Source of the DNA: Planctomycetota bacterium
GTDB taxonomy: Bacteria > Planctomycetota > UBA1135 > GCA-002686595
Assembly (NCBI GenBank): GCA_014237855.1
Contig: JABACD010000001.1
Coordinates: forward strand, 248,001-312,000
Length of the DNA: 64,000 bases
Direction of reading: 5' to 3'
A model generated the notes under the pieces. The model was given only the letters and a program-made list of their open reading frames with translations. It did no database searches and was not told the DNA's origin. Made by a program: the position numbers and the translations under genes. Numbering within the stretch: the stretch's first letter is position 1; every line of letters starts with the position of its first letter. Of this stretch, positions 60,814-64,000 are shown in pieces.

Positions 60814-62102
60814 CTGCTGGGAGGCTCCTCTACCATGGGCAGCGACCAGCCAGTGACTCGCCTCTCCGGTCGCAGGAAGCGCTGAACCGTCTTCCGTAGA
60901 AGGGCTGGCTTGATGGCGGCCAGGCAATCGGCACTCTGAAGCGAGAGGCGCCAGTCAATATCGATGGCATAGGAGCCCAGGTCCTCGGCAAGATCAGTGA
61001 CTGTCTCATTCTCATGGGCCTCGGATGCCATCAGGATAGCCCGTGCCCTGGAGAGCTCCTTGGCGGTCACGAGCTCGGTCGAGAGGCGCCCAAGCTCCTC
61101 ATCGATAGCACCCTCGAGCTGCTCAGGAGACGAGCCTGCTGAGCACTCAGCGTAGAGCCAGAGGGCTCCGCCGTCGACGCGGGTGTCGTTTGACATGGAG
61201 ACGGAGGTAGCCAGGCCCTCGTCTTGAACCAATCGGCGGTAGAGCCGAGACAGTCGACCCGAGGCCAGGATCACGTTGATCAGGTCAAACGCCCAATCCT
61301 CGACTGATCCAACTGACGAGGTCGGCCATGCCATGCAGAGCCTGCGTGCATCATCGTCCCAGTGGCAGATGACACGCTTTTGAGAGCGCGGCTCCTCAAG
61401 TGGGCGCCGATAGGGCCCTGGCTCCAGGCTTGAAGGGGAGTCGGCGATCGATCCGAAGTGCTCACGCACCAAACCCATCGCCCGACGCTCCTTCACATCA
61501 CCGCAGATGATCAAGGTCGCGTTCGAGGGACGATAATGGCTCTGATAGTAAGCCAGCATGTCCTCTCGACTCATGTGTTCGAGCGTATCCGCAAAGCCGA
61601 TCACGGGGCGACCGTACTCGTGGCTCGGAAAGAGCAGCTGCGCCACCTCACGGGAGAGTTCGCGCCAGGGATCATCCTCGGTCATGGCGAGTTCCTCGAG
61701 GACGACGGCTTTTTCCGCCTCGAACTCCTCGGGCTCCAGCAACAGTCCCTGCATCCGGTCAGCCTCCAGCTCGAGAGCCCGCTCCCACCTATCTGAGGCG
61801 AACTCGAACCAGTAGCCGGTGTGGTCATAGCCTGTGAAGGCGTTATTGCTGCCACCGAGCATGGTGGTAATCAAGTCGATCTGGCCCTTACCAAATCCCT
61901 CGGTTCCCTTGAACATCATGTGCTCGAGGAAGTGACTGATACCAGCAAGGTGCCTCGGTTCATCACGGACACCAACCTTGTAGTAGAGCAGCACCGAGAC
62001 CACCGGTGCATTGTGACGCTCGACCAGCAGCACCTTTAGACCATTGGTCAGCTTGCGCTCGACGATCCTTGCGCCGGCCTTGTGGGCAGCTTCAGCCTTC
62101 AT
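60810..62102 (-). CDS. M16-family zinc metallopeptidase (active subunit)
   Basis: The 430-residue protein has the inverted zinc motif HFLEH (in ISHFLEHMMFKGT) and the downstream Glu in the helix EKAVVLEELAM; FTGYDHTGYWFEF is also typical. It pairs with the next gene, which lacks the motif. ATG 62102 overlaps the rluB-like stop by 4 bases. Either periplasmic or cytoplasmic action is possible; no clear signal peptide is seen. Confidence 0.9.
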   Translation of the reverse strand: MKAEAAHKAGARIVERKLTNGLKVLLVERHNAPVVSVLLYYKVGVRDEPRHLAGISHFLEHMMFKGTEGFGKGQIDLITTMLGGSNNAFTGYDHTGYWFEFASDRWERALELEADRMQGLLLEPEEFEAEKAVVLEELAMTEDDPWRELSREVAQLLFPSHEYGRPVIGFADTLEHMSREDMLAYYQSHYRPSNATLIICGDVKERRAMGLVREHFGSIADSPSSLEPGPYRRPLEEPRSQKRVICHWDDDARRLCMAWPTSSVGSVEDWAFDLINVILASGRLSRLYRRLVQDEGLATSVSMSNDTRVDGGALWLYAECSAGSSPEQLEGAIDEELGRLSTELVTAKELSRARAILMASEAHENETVTDLAEDLGSYAIDIDWRLSLQSADCLAAIKPALLRKTVQRFLRPERRVTGWSLPMVEEPPSR

Positions 62103-63076
62103 TGAGAGCCGCGGCGGTTTGACCCGGCCTTCCTGACTGTACGCTTGGTTCGACGCTGCGTCTTCTTGCGACCACGTCCCTTCGGGGCACTCTCGGGCTC
62201 TTCCCCAGCAGAGAGGGCCAGGAGGTCCTGGACCTCGTCAAGTTCCAGGTAACGCCAGTAGCCGATCTTCAGCTTGCGGTCCGAGAGGGTTCCGATGTGC
62301 GAACGCCTGAGCTCGACCACCTTGAAGCCGACCGAGAGGAAGATCCGTCGAATTTCTCGGTTCTTGCCTTCATGCAGCGTTACTTCGAGGTGTGAGTACT
62401 CTCGCGACCGCTTCTTGATCAGGACACGCGACTGCGCTGCGCGACCCTCTGCGAGAAACACACCCTCTCGAACTCTCTGAACATCTTCGTCCGAGATTCG
62501 ACCACGTAACTTGACGGCATAGGTCTTGGTCACCCCGAAACGAGGGTGCATCACTCGATTGGCAAAGTCACCATCGTTGGTGAGGATCAAGAGCCCCTTG
62601 CTCTCCTCGTCCAGACGACCGACTGTGTAGATGCGCCCCTTGGCACGGTCGGTGATCAGGTCGATCGCCCTGGGACGCGTCTCCCTGCGCTCATTCGTAC
62701 AGACGACTCCCGCAGGCTTGTTGAGGAGATAGTATCGCTTACGATCGCTCTTCGAAGGCGCCAGCGGTTCACCATCGATCTCGATCACCTGATCTTGTGG
62801 GTCCACCCGCAGGCCCAGCTCCTCGACCGTAACACCATCGACGGTCACATGCCCCTCCTCGATCATGGTGTCCGCAGCCCGCCGCGATGCGACCCCCTGA
62901 TCAGCAAGGTACTTGTTCAGGCGCACACCATCCGGACGCGACTCGATCGTCCGCCGTGCCTTGCGGGTCACCTTCTTCTTGGTCGTCTTCTTGCGACCAC
63001 CGGGCTTACGCCCCTTGGCATCACCGCCAGAGGAACCCCGTCTTACCGTTGCCTTTTTCTTTCTCGCGTACGACAT
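62099..63076 (-). CDS. rluB: rRNA pseudouridine synthase (RluB/RsuA family) with basic tails
   Basis: The 325-residue protein has a Lys/Arg-rich N-terminal tail of about 50 residues, then an S4 domain (VRLNKYLADQGVASRRAADTMI). The catalytic domain has GRLDEESKGLLILTNDG (catalytic Asp) and LHEGKNREIRRIF. The C-terminus is again basic (RKKTQRRTKRTVRKAG). It isomerises uridine in rRNA (RluB/RluE/RluF group, target base not assignable). ATG 63076 starts 4 bases after the manA stop. Confidence 0.88.
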   Translation of the reverse strand: MSYARKKKATVRRGSSGGDAKGRKPGGRKKTTKKKVTRKARRTIESRPDGVRLNKYLADQGVASRRAADTMIEEGHVTVDGVTVEELGLRVDPQDQVIEIDGEPLAPSKSDRKRYYLLNKPAGVVCTNERRETRPRAIDLITDRAKGRIYTVGRLDEESKGLLILTNDGDFANRVMHPRFGVTKTYAVKLRGRISDEDVQRVREGVFLAEGRAAQSRVLIKKRSREYSHLEVTLHEGKNREIRRIFLSVGFKVVELRRSHIGTLSDRKLKIGYWRYLELDEVQDLLALSAGEEPESAPKGRGRKKTQRRTKRTVRKAGSNRRGSQ

Positions 63077-63080
63077 GGGC

Positions 63081-64000
63081 TCAGGCCTTGGTCTCGATTG
63101 AGAGGAGCTTGACGACGCCTCCGGATTCGGTGCAGTCAATGCGGAAACTGCCAATTACGGCGGGAATGAGCCAGGTATCGCCCTGCTCCATCAGCCAGGG
63201 TTCCTCAATATCTGGGAGCCACAAGCGAGCGGGTCCCTCAGTCAGGACCAGAGCGCGGGCCACGCCGTCAGTATCGAGGTCGGTGTGGCTGTGTATCTCG
63301 TGAATCGAAAGCTGGTAGTGCTCGCAATCGACAAGAACTGCCCCGCGGTTGTCTCCGTCGAGCACTTCAAGCTCTGGAGTCACCGGGCCCGTGATCGGGT
63401 GCTCGTAGTTGATTGCAAGGAGACAGTGGTCCACGTGGGTCTCACGCGGTTGTCCGTCCAGGCCGACCCTACCCCAGTCGTAGAGCCGATAGGTCACATC
63501 TGAGTTCTGCTGAACCTCGACAAGAGTGATCCCCTCTCCGATTGCGTGGAGCGTTCCGGCCGGCACATGAACAAACTGCCCGGCCCTGACAGGCCAGGGC
63601 CGCAAGAGATCGACCAGTCCGGGTCCAGAGGCAACCGCTCCGAAGCTTCCGAGGTCGACGCCATCTTGAAGCCCCAGGTAGACCAGGCTCCCCGGCTCTG
63701 CATCGAGGATGTACCAGGACTCGGTCTTGCCACACTCTCCAGCGTGGAGGCTTTGCGCTGTCCTGTCGTCAGGGTGAACCTGAACGCTCAGGGGCTTGCA
63801 AGCAGACAGGTACTTGATCAGCACCGGGAACCGCTCGTCGATCGTCGCCGAGGCCTCTCCCAAGAGGGCCTCCCGATCTGTGGCCATGAGGTCGCGAAGA
63901 GCGCTGTCCGCATGCGGGCCGCCGCGTACCATCGAGTTGTGATCGACGCGATCCACCAGCTCCCAGGTCTCGCCCACCAATCCGGAAACGTCGAGTTCGA
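63081..64000 (-). CDS. manA: Mannose-6-phosphate isomerase type I, 5' truncated
   Basis: The frame is open to the window edge; the TTG at 63980 lies within GLVGETWELVD, so the true start is outside. This zinc enzyme interconverts fructose-6-P and mannose-6-P. Motifs: KPLSVQVHPDDRTA, GKTESWYILDAEPGS, HVPAGTLHAIGEGI and VEVQQNSDVTYRLYDWGR. It feeds GDP-mannose synthesis or uses mannose. It heads the rluB-M16-M16 set on the minus strand, with a 4-base gap to rluB. Confidence 0.92.
   Translation of the reverse strand, partial: ELDVSGLVGETWELVDRVDHNSMVRGGPHADSALRDLMATDREALLGEASATIDERFPVLIKYLSACKPLSVQVHPDDRTAQSLHAGECGKTESWYILDAEPGSLVYLGLQDGVDLGSFGAVASGPGLVDLLRPWPVRAGQFVHVPAGTLHAIGEGITLVEVQQNSDVTYRLYDWGRVGLDGQPRETHVDHCLLAINYEHPITGPVTPELEVLDGDNRGAVLVDCEHYQLSIHEIHSHTDLDTDGVARALVLTEGPARLWLPDIEEPWLMEQGDTWLIPAVIGSFRIDCTESGGVVKLLSIETKA

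Overview
The window is GC-rich bacterial chromosome and most likely comes from a Planctomycetota-type bacterium, marine or freshwater. I infer this from protein style, not from a marker gene. There are two FG-GAP/ASPIC-UnbV (CRTAC1-like) secreted proteins and five secreted proteins sharing one C-terminal module. A signal peptidase I carries a very large insert, and there is a planctomycete-style ECF sigma factor and many GTG starts. No mobile element, prophage, CRISPR array or rRNA was seen. One tRNA gene (Val, anticodon CAC) is present. The first gene (HAF-type repeats, 5' end missing) and the last gene (manA-like, 5' end missing) run off the window.

Layout. 1-6683: secreted HAF-repeat protein, CRTAC1-like protein, membrane sulfatase-superfamily protein and an MFS transporter. 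6844-17639: CRTAC1/TPR lipoprotein, birA, beta-barrel protein, large GH9 cellulase, TPR protein and a secreted protein with the shared C-terminal module. 18045-23992: housekeeping run rph-rdgB-lepA-lepB, a 532-bp intergenic region with DnaA-box-like sites, then lptB. 23998-30534: K+ channel/RCK protein, etfBA, DUF309 protein and a polytopic GT-C-like protein. 30587-40401: a tight ten-gene minus-strand operon for tryptophan breakdown. 40475-47224: YceH-family protein, XdhC-like protein, tRNA-Val, ECF sigma factor, ligA-cdd, YczE-like membrane protein and a DUF669-like protein. 47364-54083: M19 dipeptidase, secreted hypothetical protein, response regulator, groES-groEL, Fe-ADH and an orphan DNA methyltransferase. 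54120-59439: metzincin protease, LamG protein and SGNH hydrolase. 59476-64000: an M16 peptidase pair (one active-type, one lacking HxxEH), rluB-like and manA.

The most interesting region is the operon at 30587-40401. It encodes tryptophan 2,3-dioxygenase and kynurenine formamidase at the top. At the bottom it has both subunits of a 2-aminophenol 1,6-dioxygenase-like enzyme, an aminomuconate-semialdehyde-type dehydrogenase and a 2-aminomuconate-deaminase-like RidA domain fused to the dioxygenase alpha subunit. Kynureninase and kynurenine 3-monooxygenase are absent from it. Instead it carries a luciferase-like flavin monooxygenase followed, with a 4-bp overlap, by an asparaginase-II-family hydrolase. 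My hypothesis is that the monooxygenase performs a Baeyer-Villiger oxidation of kynurenine to its 2-aminophenyl beta-aspartyl ester. The asparaginase-like enzyme would then release 2-aminophenol and aspartate, which joins the two halves of the pathway. This is inferred from gene content and chemistry and is not demonstrated.
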